A stretch of 64,000 bases of DNA from Oscillospiraceae bacterium (GTDB taxonomy: Bacteria; Bacillota; Clostridia; Oscillospirales; Ruminococcaceae): assembly GCA_017438745.1 (NCBI GenBank), contig JAFRUS010000040.1, forward strand, positions 22,631 to 86,630, read 5' to 3'. The position numbers and the translations under genes were made by a program. Under the pieces are notes generated by a model. It saw only the letters and a program-made list of their open reading frames with translations. It was not told the origin of the DNA and did not search any database. Shown here piece by piece: positions 1 to 8,675 of this stretch (positions are counted from its first letter, which is position 1; each line of letters begins with the position of its first letter).

Positions 1-1100
1 GTATCGGCGGTTCATACCTCGGTGCAAGAGCTGTAATGGAACTTATCAAGTCACCATTCTACAACAATCTCAAGAAGGATACACCTGATATCTACTTTGT
101 AGGAAACAATATCAATCCTACATACCTTAACAAAGTAATCTCTATCTGCAAGGACAAGGACTTCTCAGTAAATGTTATCTCCAAGTCAGGTACAACAACT
201 GAACCGGCTCTTGCTTTCAGAGTATTCAGAAAGATGGTAATCGACAAGTACGGCAGGGAAGGTGCAAAGGAAAGAATCTTCTGCACAACAGACAGAGCAA
301 AGGGAACACTCAAGTCACTCGCTGATACAGAAGGCTATGAAACATTCGTAGTACCTGATGACGTAGGCGGCAGATTCTCAGTTCTCACAGCAGTAGGTCT
401 TCTTCCTATCGCTGCAGCAGGATGCGACATCGACGCTCTCATGAAGGGTGCAGCAGCTGCTCAGAAGGATTACACAGCAGATTTCGACAACAACGACTGC
501 TACAAGTACGCAGCTCTCAGAAACATTCTTTACAGAAAGGGCAAGAGCGTGGAACTCCTCGTTTCTTACGATCCAAGCTTCACAATGATGGCTGAATGGT
601 ACAAGCAGCTCTTCGGCGAAAGCGAAGGCAAGGACAACAAGGGTATCTTCCCTTCAGCTGTAACATTCTCAACAGACCTTCACTCAATGGGCCAGTTCAT
701 CCAGGAAGGTTCAAGAATAATGTTCGAAACAGTTATGGACATCAAGAAACCGCAGGAAGACTTCTTCCTTGAAGATGACGCTGAAAACCTCGACGGTCTC
801 AACTTCCTTACAAACCAGAACATGTCTGTTGTAAACAAGAAGGCTGAAGAAGGTACTATCATCGCTCATACAGAAGGCGGCGTTCCGAACATCGTTATCG
901 AACTCGAAGACACAACAGAATTCAGCGTAGGCTACATGATCTACTTCTTTGAAAAGGCATGTGCAGTTTCAGGATACCTCCTCGGAGTAAATCCTTTCAA
1001 CCAGCCTGGTGTTGAAAGCTACAAGTCAAACATGTTTGCTCTTCTCGGCAAGCCTGGTTACGAAGACAAGAAGGCAGCGCTTGAAGCAAAGCTTTACTGA
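1..1100 (+). CDS. pgi: Glucose-6-phosphate isomerase, 5' end cut by window
   Basis: This cytoplasmic enzyme interconverts glucose 6-phosphate and fructose 6-phosphate in glycolysis and gluconeogenesis. The frame is open from base 3 ([11 protein letters not shown]...), so the gene starts upstream of the window. The phosphate-binding motif SKSGTTTE follows early. The C-terminus carries [25 protein letters not shown] sequence, which is characteristic of the family and includes the conserved active-site lysine. About 366 residues are present of a usual length near 450. Leucine and lysine codons are strongly biased (ctc/ctt, aag), as expected of a highly expressed gene. No strong terminator separates it from the next gene; only a 6-bp hairpin (1130-1148) lies between them. 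Confidence 0.95.
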   Translation, partial: IGGSYLGARAVMELIKSPFYNNLKKDTPDIYFVGNNINPTYLNKVISICKDKDFSVNVISKSGTTTEPALAFRVFRKMVIDKYGREGAKERIFCTTDRAKGTLKSLADTEGYETFVVPDDVGGRFSVLTAVGLLPIAAAGCDIDALMKGAAAAQKDYTADFDNNDCYKYAALRNILYRKGKSVELLVSYDPSFTMMAEWYKQLFGESEGKDNKGIFPSAVTFSTDLHSMGQFIQEGSRIMFETVMDIKKPQEDFFLEDDAENLDGLNFLTNQNMSVVNKKAEEGTIIAHTEGGVPNIVIELEDTTEFSVGYMIYFFEKACAVSGYLLGVNPFNQPGVESYKSNMFALLGKPGYEDKKAALEAKLY

Positions 1101-1164
1101 TAAACTAAAAATCAATTATTGAGGAAACAGCCTTCCTTATGTGAAGGCGGAAACGGAGAAAATT

Positions 1165-1572
1165 ATGATCAAATTAATTACTGGTGAAAAGGGAACAGGT
1201 AAAACAAAGATAATCATCGATATGATGAACGAAGCTATTGCTTCAACAAACGGAAGCCTCGTATGTATCGAAAAAGGTTCTAACCTCAGAACACAGATCA
1301 ACTACAAGATCAGATGGTGCGATACAGAATACTACAAGGTAGACGGTTTCGATTCATTCTACGGTTTCGTTTCAGGTATGCTCGCTGGCAACTACGACAT
1401 CGAAAAGATCTTTGTTGACGGTATCCTCAAGATAGGCGGCAAGGACTTCGAAGCTTTCGGCAAGATGCTCGACAAGCTCGCAGCTCTTACAGGCGACGCT
1501 ACAACTGTTGTATTCACAGTTTCTGCTAACAACAGCGAAATGCCTGCTTCAGTTACAAAGTACGTAGGCTGA
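1165..1572 (+). CDS. Small P-loop NTPase of unknown role
   Basis: The product is about 135 aa with a Walker A motif GEKGTGKTK at its N-terminus, followed by a stretch with hydrophobic strands (KIFVDG, TTVVFTVS) compatible with a minimal P-loop NTPase core. A GTG at 1141 would extend the frame by 8 codons, but it sits inside a hairpin (1130-1148). The ATG at 1165 has GGAG at 1155-1158 with 6-nt spacing and is preferred. It lies 64 nt after pgi and shares its biased codon use, so the two may be co-transcribed. I do not recognise a specific family. A comparable motif (GDSGTGKTK) occurs in the leftward gene at 15113-15562, but nothing else links them. Confidence 0.75.
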   Translation: MIKLITGEKGTGKTKIIIDMMNEAIASTNGSLVCIEKGSNLRTQINYKIRWCDTEYYKVDGFDSFYGFVSGMLAGNYDIEKIFVDGILKIGGKDFEAFGKMLDKLAALTGDATTVVFTVSANNSEMPASVTKYVG

Positions 1573-1591
1573 TCAAAAAAGAAAAAAACTA

Positions 1592-1620
1592 TTGACAAGC
1601 AGTCTTTAGTTTGGTATAAT
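1592..1620 (+). promoter_or_regulatory. Consensus sigma-A promoter for yceD-rpmF
   Basis: TTGACA at 1592-1597 and TATAAT at 1615-1620 are separated by exactly 17 bp, a perfect housekeeping promoter. It sits 32 bp upstream of the yceD start and marks a new transcription unit after pgi and the P-loop gene. Confidence 0.9.
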
Positions 1621-1651
1621 TATTTTTGTGATGCTCTAAGGGTGTTTAACA

Positions 1652-2101
1652 ATGACTATTAATCTCAGAAAGATATTCAATTTACCGGGTGAGTCTGTAC
1701 CGCTTGACGTTTCTATTGATCCGTCCGAGCTTACTGACATTCAGGGCTATAATTTTGCTTCACCGGTAATTATAAAAGGGCAGGCTTATAACCGTGCCGG
1801 AATAGTTAAGATTAAATTTGCCACTGAGTTTACCCTGAACATTATATGTGACAGATGCCTGAAGGAATTTGACCGTTCCTATTCATATGAATTTGAACAC
1901 ATAGTAGTCAAGTCCCTCACAACAGACAATGATGAATATATTGTTGCGGATAACGAGAGCATTGATTTGAAAGAAATTGCAATTTCGGATTTACTTTTGC
2001 AGCTGCCGAGTAAGTTGCTTTGCGATGATAATTGTAAAGGACTTTGCATGAAGTGTGGCTGTAATTTGAATGAATCGCAGTGTGATTGCTTTTCATCTTA
2101 G
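1652..2101 (+). CDS. yceD: YceD/DUF177 family protein
   Basis: This 149-aa protein matches the DUF177/YceD family, linked to 23S rRNA accumulation and usually encoded directly before rpmF, as here. A central CDRC motif and a Cys-rich tail (CDDNC...CMKCGCN...CDC) are visible and typical of Gram-positive members. AAGGGTG lies 7 nt before the ATG. The next gene starts 29 nt downstream. The family assignment rests on the Cys pattern, length and rpmF linkage. Confidence 0.88.
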   Translation: MTINLRKIFNLPGESVPLDVSIDPSELTDIQGYNFASPVIIKGQAYNRAGIVKIKFATEFTLNIICDRCLKEFDRSYSYEFEHIVVKSLTTDNDEYIVADNESIDLKEIAISDLLLQLPSKLLCDDNCKGLCMKCGCNLNESQCDCFSS

Positions 2102-2130
2102 TAAAATTATGCTTGACAGGAGGTTTAATC

Positions 2131-2313
2131 ATGGCTGTACCAAAGAGAAAAACGTCTAAGGCAAGACGTGACACAAGACGTTCAAACGTTTGGAAGTTAG
2201 AAGCTCCAGCATTTAGCAAGTGCACAAACTGCGGAGAACTCACTTCACCACACAAGGTTTGCAAGAACTGTGGTTTCTATAAGGGCGTTGAAGTAATTAA
2301 GAAGGAAGCGTAA
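2131..2313 (+). CDS. rpmF: 50S ribosomal protein L32
   Basis: This 60-aa protein begins MAVPKRKTSKARRDTRR, the conserved L32 N-terminus, and carries two CxxC pairs (CTNCGE and CKNCGF) forming the zinc-ribbon version of L32. The start at 2131 is fixed by GACAGGAGG ending at about 2123; the longer upstream frame is not real. It is a component of the large ribosomal subunit. The zinc-binding form is present; no zinc-free paralogue lies in this window. Confidence 0.96.
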   Translation: MAVPKRKTSKARRDTRRSNVWKLEAPAFSKCTNCGELTSPHKVCKNCGFYKGVEVIKKEA

Positions 2314-2332
2314 TTAACCCGCTTACCATTTA

Positions 2333-2366
2333 TTAGAGGAGAAGCGATTCTCCTCTAATTTTTTTT
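2333..2366 (+). terminator. Intrinsic terminator after rpmF
   Basis: A perfect 11-bp stem (2333-2343 with 2348-2358) with a GCGA tetraloop is followed by eight T residues. It ends the yceD-rpmF unit 19 nt before der. Confidence 0.93.
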
Positions 2367-2385
2367 AGGAAAGAGAGGTTATTAA

Positions 2386-3717
2386 ATGCCATTACCGGTA
2401 GTAGCAGTTGTAGGTCGTCCTAACGTAGGAAAGTCTACACTTTTTAATAAACTGATAGGCAAGCGCCTTTCCATCGTTGAAGATACTCCTGGCGTTACCA
2501 GAGACCGTATCTACTCAAAGTGTGAATGGAGAGGAAGAGAGTTCATGGTTGTCGATACAGGCGGTATCGAGCCTAAGACCGACGACGTGATCCTTTCACA
2601 GATGAAAAGACAGGCTGAGCTTGCTATCGAAAGAGCAGATGTTATAGTTCTTGTAACTGATGTGCGCTGCGGTGTTACAGCAAGTGACTATGACGTTGCG
2701 ACAATGCTTCAGAAAAGCGGAAAGCCGGTCGTTCTTGCAGTAAACAAGTGCGACGTTATAGGTGACACTCCTCCTGAGGTATATGAATTCTACAATCTCG
2801 GACTCGGTGATCCGTTCCCGATATCATCCGCACACGGTCACGGAACAGGTGATCTTCTTGATGAAGTGTTTGCTCATTTTCCTGAAGATGACAGTGATGA
2901 CTACGACGATGACTGTATAAGAGTTGCTGTTATAGGAAAGCCTAACGTAGGCAAATCTTCACTTATCAACCGTGTAGCAGGCGAGGAAAGAGTTATCGTT
3001 TCAAATATCGCCGGAACAACACGTGATGCTACGGATACACTTATTGAGAACGAAAATGGAAAGTTCGTTTTCATTGATACAGCAGGTATCAGAAGAAAGT
3101 CAAAGGTTACTGAAAACATCGAACGTTACAGCGTTCTCCGTGCATACATGGCTGTTGACAGAGCTGACGTCTGTGTTATAGTTATCGATGCTGTTGAAGG
3201 CTTTACTGAACAGGATTCAAAGGTAGCCGGATATGCTCACGAACAGGGCAAGGCATCCATTGTTGTAGTAAACAAGTGGGATCTTATCGAAAAGGATACC
3301 AAAACAATGGACGAATACAGAACAAAGCTTGCCAATGACTTCAGCTTTATGTCATACGTACCGTTCCTGTTTATCTCAGCAAAGACAGGTCAGCGTGTTG
3401 ATAAGCTGTATGAAATGATAGTACATGTTCACGAGCAGAATTCAATGCGAATTTCAACAGGTATGCTCAACGACGTTCTTTCATACGCAACAACAAGAGT
3501 TCAGCCTCCGTCGGACAAGGGCAAGAGACTGAAGATATATTACATGACACAGGCTTCATCCAATCCTCCGACTTTTGTTACATTCGTAAACAATCAGGAA
3601 CTTTTCCATTTCTCATACCAGAGATATATTGAAAACCAGATTCGTCAAACATTTGGACTTGACGGAACTCCTGTACGTTTCATCATCAGGGAACGTGATA
3701 AAAAGGATACGAAATAA
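2386..3717 (+). CDS. der: Ribosome biogenesis GTPase Der (EngA)
   Basis: This 443-aa protein has the diagnostic tandem GTPase domains. The first P-loop is GRPNVGKS at residues 10-17; the second is GKPNVGKS at about residue 184. Each has its own DTxG switch (DTGG, DTAG) and NKCD/NKWD specificity motif. A basic KH-like C-terminal domain follows. Der acts in 50S subunit assembly. It is the first gene of a der-plsY-gpsA cluster with gaps of 17-19 nt, an arrangement common in Firmicutes. AGAGAGG precedes the ATG. Length and domain order are normal. Confidence 0.96.
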   Translation: MPLPVVAVVGRPNVGKSTLFNKLIGKRLSIVEDTPGVTRDRIYSKCEWRGREFMVVDTGGIEPKTDDVILSQMKRQAELAIERADVIVLVTDVRCGVTASDYDVATMLQKSGKPVVLAVNKCDVIGDTPPEVYEFYNLGLGDPFPISSAHGHGTGDLLDEVFAHFPEDDSDDYDDDCIRVAVIGKPNVGKSSLINRVAGEERVIVSNIAGTTRDATDTLIENENGKFVFIDTAGIRRKSKVTENIERYSVLRAYMAVDRADVCVIVIDAVEGFTEQDSKVAGYAHEQGKASIVVVNKWDLIEKDTKTMDEYRTKLANDFSFMSYVPFLFISAKTGQRVDKLYEMIVHVHEQNSMRISTGMLNDVLSYATTRVQPPSDKGKRLKIYYMTQASSNPPTFVTFVNNQELFHFSYQRYIENQIRQTFGLDGTPVRFIIRERDKKDTK

Positions 3718-3734
3718 TTTTCGGAGGATAACTA

Positions 3735-4388
3735 ATGTCGCCTTATATTGTAATTGTACTCTGCTGTATAGCGGCTTATCTTATCGGAAGCTGCAATTCA
3801 GCTATCATCGTGGTAAAGCTTCTTAAACATGAAGATGTAAGGGAATTCGGAAGCAAAAACGCGGGACTTACCAATGTTCTGCGCTGCTTCGGAAAAGGAC
3901 CGGCACTTGCAACTCTTATTGCTGATCTTTTAAAGGGATGTCTGACTATTCTCATAATAAAGGCTGTTGTAAGAGCAACCGGATTTACCGGAGATATAAT
4001 GACGGTCGGATACATAGCAGGTCTGCTTGTAATGCTGGGGCATGTCTTTCCGGTATGGTACGGTTTCAAGGGTGGAAAGGGAGTGCTTGTCACTGCGACT
4101 GTGCTTCTTGCAATTGATCCGCTGACATTTGCGATCGTAATTCCGGTATTCATAATAATGCTCGTTATAACAAAGTACGTATCAGTTTCATCGATCACTG
4201 CGGCAGCCGCTTATCCGATAGTAACTTTCATCGTACAGCACTTTGTAAAGCATATAGAACTTAATTCAGTTCTTATCCATACAGGTTTTGCGGCACTTAG
4301 CGGCATACTCATAATATACATGCACCGTGCAAATATCCGCAGACTTATGGACGGAACAGAAAATAAATTTTCATTTTCAAAAAAATGA
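3735..4388 (+). CDS. plsY: Acyl-phosphate:glycerol-3-phosphate acyltransferase PlsY
   Basis: This 217-aa multi-pass membrane protein transfers an acyl group from acyl-phosphate to glycerol 3-phosphate, the first step of phosphatidic acid synthesis. Family signatures are visible: GSKNAGLTN near residue 36, and GHVFPVWYGFKGGKGV near residues 95-110. Several hydrophobic segments (for example at the N-terminus and around residues 130-150) fit the integral membrane topology. The gene starts 17 nt after der with GGAGG upstream and precedes gpsA, which supplies its substrate. Confidence 0.94.
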   Translation: MSPYIVIVLCCIAAYLIGSCNSAIIVVKLLKHEDVREFGSKNAGLTNVLRCFGKGPALATLIADLLKGCLTILIIKAVVRATGFTGDIMTVGYIAGLLVMLGHVFPVWYGFKGGKGVLVTATVLLAIDPLTFAIVIPVFIIMLVITKYVSVSSITAAAAYPIVTFIVQHFVKHIELNSVLIHTGFAALSGILIIYMHRANIRRLMDGTENKFSFSKK

Positions 4389-4407
4389 TCAGTAAGGGGG
4401 AAGTAAT

Positions 4408-5409
4408 ATGTCAAAAATAGTTATTTTAGGAACTGGAGCATTTGGCCTCAGCATTGCAATTATGGCAGTTGAGTCAGGTCACAGCGTTACAATGTGGTCT
4501 GCTTTTGAAAGCGAGATAGAGGATCTTATCCGTGACAGGGAGCATAAGGTTAAGCTTCCGGGCGTAAAGATCCCTGATGAGATACAGTTTACTGCTGACA
4601 TTTCATGCGTTTCTGATGCTGATTTTGTCGCAATTGGTGTACCGTCGATCTTTGTGCGTAAGGTGGTAAGACAGGCAGCTCCGTTCATAAAACCTGAAAT
4701 GATCATAGTAGACACAAGCAAGGGACTTGAAGACGGAACCTATCTCAGAATGAGCGAGGTCATCCGCGAGGAAATAAAGGACTGTCCGATCGTTGCTCTT
4801 ACCGGACCTTCACACGCTGAGGAGGTTTCAAGAAAGATACCGACAGCTATCTCAGCTGCTTCAGAAGACGAAAAGGCTGCAGTTGCAGTTCAGGAGGCAT
4901 TCTCAAACAGTGTGCTCAGAATTTATCTGAACGACGACATTATAGGCTGCGAACTCGGCGGCTCACTTAAGAATATTATTGCTCTTTGTGCCGGTATCTG
5001 CGACGGCCTTGGCTACGGCGACAACACTATTGCCGCACTTATGACCAGAGGCATTACGGAAATTGCACGTCTCGGCGTTGCAATGGGAGCAAGACTTGAT
5101 ACATTTTTCGGTCTTACCGGTATAGGCGACCTTATTGTAACATGTACAAGCCTTCACAGCAGAAACAGACGTGCAGGCACTCTCATAGGCAAAGGCGTTT
5201 CACCTGACGAAGCTGTAAAGCAGGTAGGTACTGTTGAAGGCTATTACTGCTGCAAGGCGGCTTACGGTCTCGCACAGAAGATGAATGTTGAAATGCCTAT
5301 TACGGCACAGCTTTTCAAGATCCTGTTTGAAGGCGGGGATATCAACGAGCCGATCAAGGCACTTATGAACCGTCCGAGCAGATACGAAAGAGAAATGCCG
5401 CTTAAATAA
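4408..5409 (+). CDS. gpsA: NAD(P)-dependent glycerol-3-phosphate dehydrogenase
   Basis: This 333-aa cytoplasmic enzyme reduces dihydroxyacetone phosphate to sn-glycerol 3-phosphate, the substrate of the adjacent PlsY. The N-terminal dinucleotide-binding motif reads GTGAFG, with Phe where Trp is usual in many homologues. The catalytic region GSLKNIIALCAGICDGLGYG and the following TRG motif are intact. Length is normal for the family. AAGGGGG lies upstream of the ATG. It closes the der-plsY-gpsA group; a GGDEF gene follows after only 15 nt and may be co-transcribed. Confidence 0.95.
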   Translation: MSKIVILGTGAFGLSIAIMAVESGHSVTMWSAFESEIEDLIRDREHKVKLPGVKIPDEIQFTADISCVSDADFVAIGVPSIFVRKVVRQAAPFIKPEMIIVDTSKGLEDGTYLRMSEVIREEIKDCPIVALTGPSHAEEVSRKIPTAISAASEDEKAAVAVQEAFSNSVLRIYLNDDIIGCELGGSLKNIIALCAGICDGLGYGDNTIAALMTRGITEIARLGVAMGARLDTFFGLTGIGDLIVTCTSLHSRNRRAGTLIGKGVSPDEAVKQVGTVEGYYCCKAAYGLAQKMNVEMPITAQLFKILFEGGDINEPIKALMNRPSRYEREMPLK

Positions 5410-5424
5410 TAATGGAGAATCACT

Positions 5425-7206
5425 ATGTTTTTTGATTCAGGTGACAGTGTTTCCGGTTACAGAATAGGACGTGTAACAATAGACGAGAGCTTTCACACCC
5501 AGAGTGCTGATGAAAATTTCTATCAGTACTTCTGCAATGATACTCTTTATTCCATGACACGTACCATATATCCGGACGATGTTGAGTTCTTCAAGGAAAC
5601 GGTAAGATCACTCGGAGATGATGAGGTACGCCACTGCATGATACGTATGAAGAACATGCAGGACGAATACCGCTGGATGATAATGAAGATGTCTGTGAAT
5701 GTTCAGATGCTTTCACACGGCACCAGACTTACCGATATTGTCGTAAAGGATGCTGTTGAGCTTGAAAAGAGCACAACGGGTCTTGAAAATATCATCGAGC
5801 GTTTCAGATTTCTTATGAGTGTCCAGGAGGCAGTCATTTTTGAGTACAGCAGTATTACGAACAGATTCTACGTGTACTCTTTCGACTATAATGTAAATAC
5901 TGTTTTTCTGAACGAGGACTTTGACTACTTCAGATTTCATGCTCTGTCGGAAGGGCTTATAGCTGAAAGCAGCCGCGAGACTTTTGAAAGTTTCTTTGAA
6001 AGCGTCAAGGCTGGCATATCCAGATTCAGTTTTGAACTGGAGTCCGGAATAATATCCGGCGGAGATCAGACAGCGGTACAGATCTTCAGCGGATTTTCCG
6101 AGACGGACAGTGACGGTAACCGTGTGGTTCTCGGACTTATCACTGCGAAGAAGACCGTGGAGGATCCTCTTGCTGCAGCAGGTTCGGCTTTTGAGGCGAA
6201 TCTTGATCCGCTGACAAGGCTTTTCAACAAGAAAACTGTAACCAATTACGCAAGGAACCACATCACTTCAGGTGAGAACAAATCGGTTACCATTGCGATA
6301 ATCGACATTGATGATTTCAAATATATAAACGATACCTACGGACATCTTTTCGGCGATGACATAATCTGCACTGCGGCATCCGTTATCAAGAAGGAGACCG
6401 GCAGCAAGGGCACAGCCGGACGTATAGGCGGCGACGAGTTTATGGTCGTGCTTTATGATGTACCGGGCGAGATGGAGATCAGAAGCATTCTCAGGGCCAT
6501 ACGTTCAAATATCGGAATGCTGTGCGCTGAAAAGGCGGAAGGACTGAAAATAACCTGTTCGATGGGCATAGCCAGATTTCCTGACGATGCGCCGTCCTAC
6601 GAGCAGCTCTTCAGAACTGCTGACAAGGCGCTGTACATAGCCAAGGAAAAGGGTAAGGACAGATATGTTATCTACAACCGTGAAAAGCACGGAGCCGTTG
6701 AGGAGACTGATTCCGGCGCGATAACCACTGCTCTTTCCGGTGACAGAAGAAACACGGACAAAACAGAGATAACGGGATCGCTGATAACAGGACTCACTGT
6801 TGACGGTAATATTACGGTTCCTGAGGCATTAAAGACAATAGTCCCGGCTTTCGATATAGACCGTATACGTATTTATACGGGAGATGATCTTAAGCTTACT
6901 CATTCTTATCCTGCATCAGAAAACAGTGAAAGTGCGGATTATCTTATGAGTGACGGATACACGGATAATTTCACGCCTGCCGGTATGTTTGTAATGGACA
7001 ATACCGATATTCTTGAAGGCCGTAATCCGGGTGCGTTCGCACGTATGAAGGCGGACGGTGTAAAGGCGGCGGTGCAGTACATCTGCTGTGACGGAATAAA
7101 AGGAATGATCTCTTTTGAACTTACACGCCTGTTCAAGAAATGGCCTCAGATGGATGTAAGCTTTATGAACATACTCGGAAAAGTTATCTTTAAGAAATTA
7201 CAGTAA
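5425..7206 (+). CDS. Diguanylate cyclase with N-terminal sensory region
   Basis: This 593-aa protein has a central GGDEF domain (about residues 258-418) with the start motif DPLTRLFNK and the intact active site RIGGDEF at 335-339, so it should make cyclic di-GMP. The N-terminal ~240 residues look like one or two PAS-type folds, and the C-terminal ~145 residues form another small domain, possibly GAF-like. No transmembrane segment is evident, so it is probably cytoplasmic. No RxxD inhibitory site precedes GGDEF, suggesting loss of product feedback at that site. GGAG precedes the start 15 nt after gpsA. Cyclic di-GMP often controls type IV pili; a link to the pilus operon in this window is only an inference. 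Confidence 0.88.
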   Translation: MFFDSGDSVSGYRIGRVTIDESFHTQSADENFYQYFCNDTLYSMTRTIYPDDVEFFKETVRSLGDDEVRHCMIRMKNMQDEYRWMIMKMSVNVQMLSHGTRLTDIVVKDAVELEKSTTGLENIIERFRFLMSVQEAVIFEYSSITNRFYVYSFDYNVNTVFLNEDFDYFRFHALSEGLIAESSRETFESFFESVKAGISRFSFELESGIISGGDQTAVQIFSGFSETDSDGNRVVLGLITAKKTVEDPLAAAGSAFEANLDPLTRLFNKKTVTNYARNHITSGENKSVTIAIIDIDDFKYINDTYGHLFGDDIICTAASVIKKETGSKGTAGRIGGDEFMVVLYDVPGEMEIRSILRAIRSNIGMLCAEKAEGLKITCSMGIARFPDDAPSYEQLFRTADKALYIAKEKGKDRYVIYNREKHGAVEETDSGAITTALSGDRRNTDKTEITGSLITGLTVDGNITVPEALKTIVPAFDIDRIRIYTGDDLKLTHSYPASENSESADYLMSDGYTDNFTPAGMFVMDNTDILEGRNPGAFARMKADGVKAAVQYICCDGIKGMISFELTRLFKKWPQMDVSFMNILGKVIFKKLQ

Positions 7207-7220
7207 CGGAGCTGATGGAT

Positions 7221-7829
7221 ATGGCTAAGGTCACATGGAAACCAGGAACGCTTATGGCGCCGCTTCCGGCAGTGCTCGTTTCCTGCGGAACAATGGAAAA
7301 GGCGAATGTTTTTACTGTTGCCTGGACGGGAATAATCAATACTCATCCGACTATGGTGTACATTTCAGTGAGACCGTCGAGACATTCCTATGAAATAATA
7401 CGCAGAAGCGGAGAATTTGTTATCAATCTCACAACTTCGGCAATGGCACATTCAGTGGATTTCTGCGGAGTACGTTCCGGAAGTAAGATCGACAAAATAG
7501 AAAAGTGCGGATTTCACAAAGAAAAGGCTTCAAAGGTGGAGGCTCCTGTTATTTCGGAAAGCCCGCTGAGTCTTGAATGTAAGGTCATCGAAGTAAAGCG
7601 TCTCGGCACGCACGATATGTTCATAGCCGAGGTCGTTGCCGTGGATATCGAGGAAAGATATATCGACAGTAAAGGCAAGCTAAATCTCCAGCAGGCAGGC
7701 CTTATGGCCTACTCCCACGGCGAATATTTCTCACTCGGAAGAAAACTCGGCGAGTTCGGGTATTCAGTGAGAAAGAAGCCGTCTAAGAAGAAAACAAAGC
7801 CTGTGAAAGACATCAAGCAGAAAAGCTGA
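7221..7829 (+). CDS. Flavin reductase-like domain protein (flavoredoxin type)
   Basis: This protein of about 202 aa matches the flavin-reductase-like FMN-binding split-barrel family. The N-terminal KPGTLMAPLPAVLVSCG and following NVFTVAWTG pattern is typical, as are SVRPSRHSYEII and GEFVINL. Such proteins bind FMN and act as flavin reductases or flavoredoxins; the partner cannot be read from sequence. Two in-frame ATGs exist, at 7215 and 7221. GGAG at 7208-7211 gives 3-nt spacing to the first and 9 nt to the second, so 7221 is preferred. It is 14 nt after the GGDEF gene. The tail is lysine-rich. Confidence 0.85.
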   Translation: MAKVTWKPGTLMAPLPAVLVSCGTMEKANVFTVAWTGIINTHPTMVYISVRPSRHSYEIIRRSGEFVINLTTSAMAHSVDFCGVRSGSKIDKIEKCGFHKEKASKVEAPVISESPLSLECKVIEVKRLGTHDMFIAEVVAVDIEERYIDSKGKLNLQQAGLMAYSHGEYFSLGRKLGEFGYSVRKKPSKKKTKPVKDIKQKS

Positions 7830-7873
7830 TACTAGTCTTGATTTTAGTTTGCAGACGGAAAGAATAATTATTG

Positions 7874-7909
7874 ATCTCAGATATTGATATTAGTATCTGA
7901 GATTTTTTT
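7874..7909 (+). terminator. Intrinsic terminator
   Basis: A perfect 10-bp stem (7874-7883 with 7894-7903), 10-nt loop and run of seven T residues end the unit containing the flavin reductase gene. Confidence 0.9.
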
Positions 7910-7929
7910 ATACAGCAATGAACACGTTT

Positions 7930-7962
7930 TGTTACACGAATGTTACATGACTCTGATATAAT
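7930..7962 (+). promoter_or_regulatory. Promoter with direct-repeat operator for the two-component system
   Basis: TATAAT lies at 7957-7962. Upstream are two identical 7-bp direct repeats TGTTACA at 7930-7936 and 7941-7947, with an 11-bp period. OmpR/PhoB regulators typically bind such direct repeats spaced by about one helical turn, and they occupy the -35 region, where no good -35 box is seen. This fits activation by the response regulator encoded just downstream (inference). Confidence 0.6.
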
Positions 7963-7995
7963 CAGTATCAGAAGAGCAGGAAAGGTGGTATGGCA

Positions 7996-8664
7996 ATGAA
8001 AATTCTGCTTATTGAAGATGATCTGCAGATCTGTAAGGTAATAACGAAGTATTTTACTAACAACGGTGCAGAGATAACAGAAGTGCATAACGGCACTGAC
8101 GCTCTTGATACCGTGGAAAAGGGGCTTGATGGCTATTCACTGGTTCTTCTTGATATTATGCTTCCTGGTGCCGACGGATTTACAGTATGCCGCAGTATAA
8201 GGCGCCGCAGCGACATACCGGTCATATTCATAACAGCAAGAGCCCGCGAGGAGGATATCCTTCACGGCTATGATCTCGGATGCGATGATTACATAGTAAA
8301 GCCATTTCTTTTAACTGCTCTTTTCGCAAAATGCACCGCAGTGGTAAACCGCAATGAGGGAATTAAAAACAGCGTTGTAAAGTGCGGAGACATAAGCATT
8401 GATACCAGAAAGCTTACATGCTATGTCGGTGATGAGGAAGTTGAACTGACGCAGAAAGAGTTTGCGCTGATGAGTTATCTGATAAATCACGAGGGCTGGG
8501 TCGTTGACCGCAACACTCTGCTCGACAAGGTATGGGGAGAAGATTATTTCGGCGTTGACCGTGTGGTGGATAACACCGTAAAGCGTCTGAGGAAAAAGCT
8601 CGGAGAAGCCGGAAAACAGATACATACCGCAATCGGCAGAGGATATAAGCTCACGGACAATTAA
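7996..8664 (+). CDS. OmpR/PhoB-family response regulator
   Basis: This cytoplasmic DNA-binding regulator of about 222 aa has a receiver domain with the acidic pocket (EDD at 7-9), phospho-acceptor D53 in LLDIMLPG and conserved K102 in YIVKPF. A winged-helix output domain follows, ending ...HTAIGRGYKLT. An ATG at 7990 is only 1 nt from AAAGGTGG, whereas 7996 gives 7-nt spacing, so 7996 is taken as the start. The histidine kinase gene follows after 11 nt. The direct repeats in the promoter suggest autoregulation. Confidence 0.93.
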   Translation: MKILLIEDDLQICKVITKYFTNNGAEITEVHNGTDALDTVEKGLDGYSLVLLDIMLPGADGFTVCRSIRRRSDIPVIFITARAREEDILHGYDLGCDDYIVKPFLLTALFAKCTAVVNRNEGIKNSVVKCGDISIDTRKLTCYVGDEEVELTQKEFALMSYLINHEGWVVDRNTLLDKVWGEDYFGVDRVVDNTVKRLRKKLGEAGKQIHTAIGRGYKLTDN

Positions 8665-8675
8665 GAAGGAGCTGA

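Noticed and set aside
1141..1164. GTG start extending the small P-loop protein
   Set aside because: The GTG is inside a hairpin and lacks a ribosome binding site; ATG 1165 has one at the right distance.
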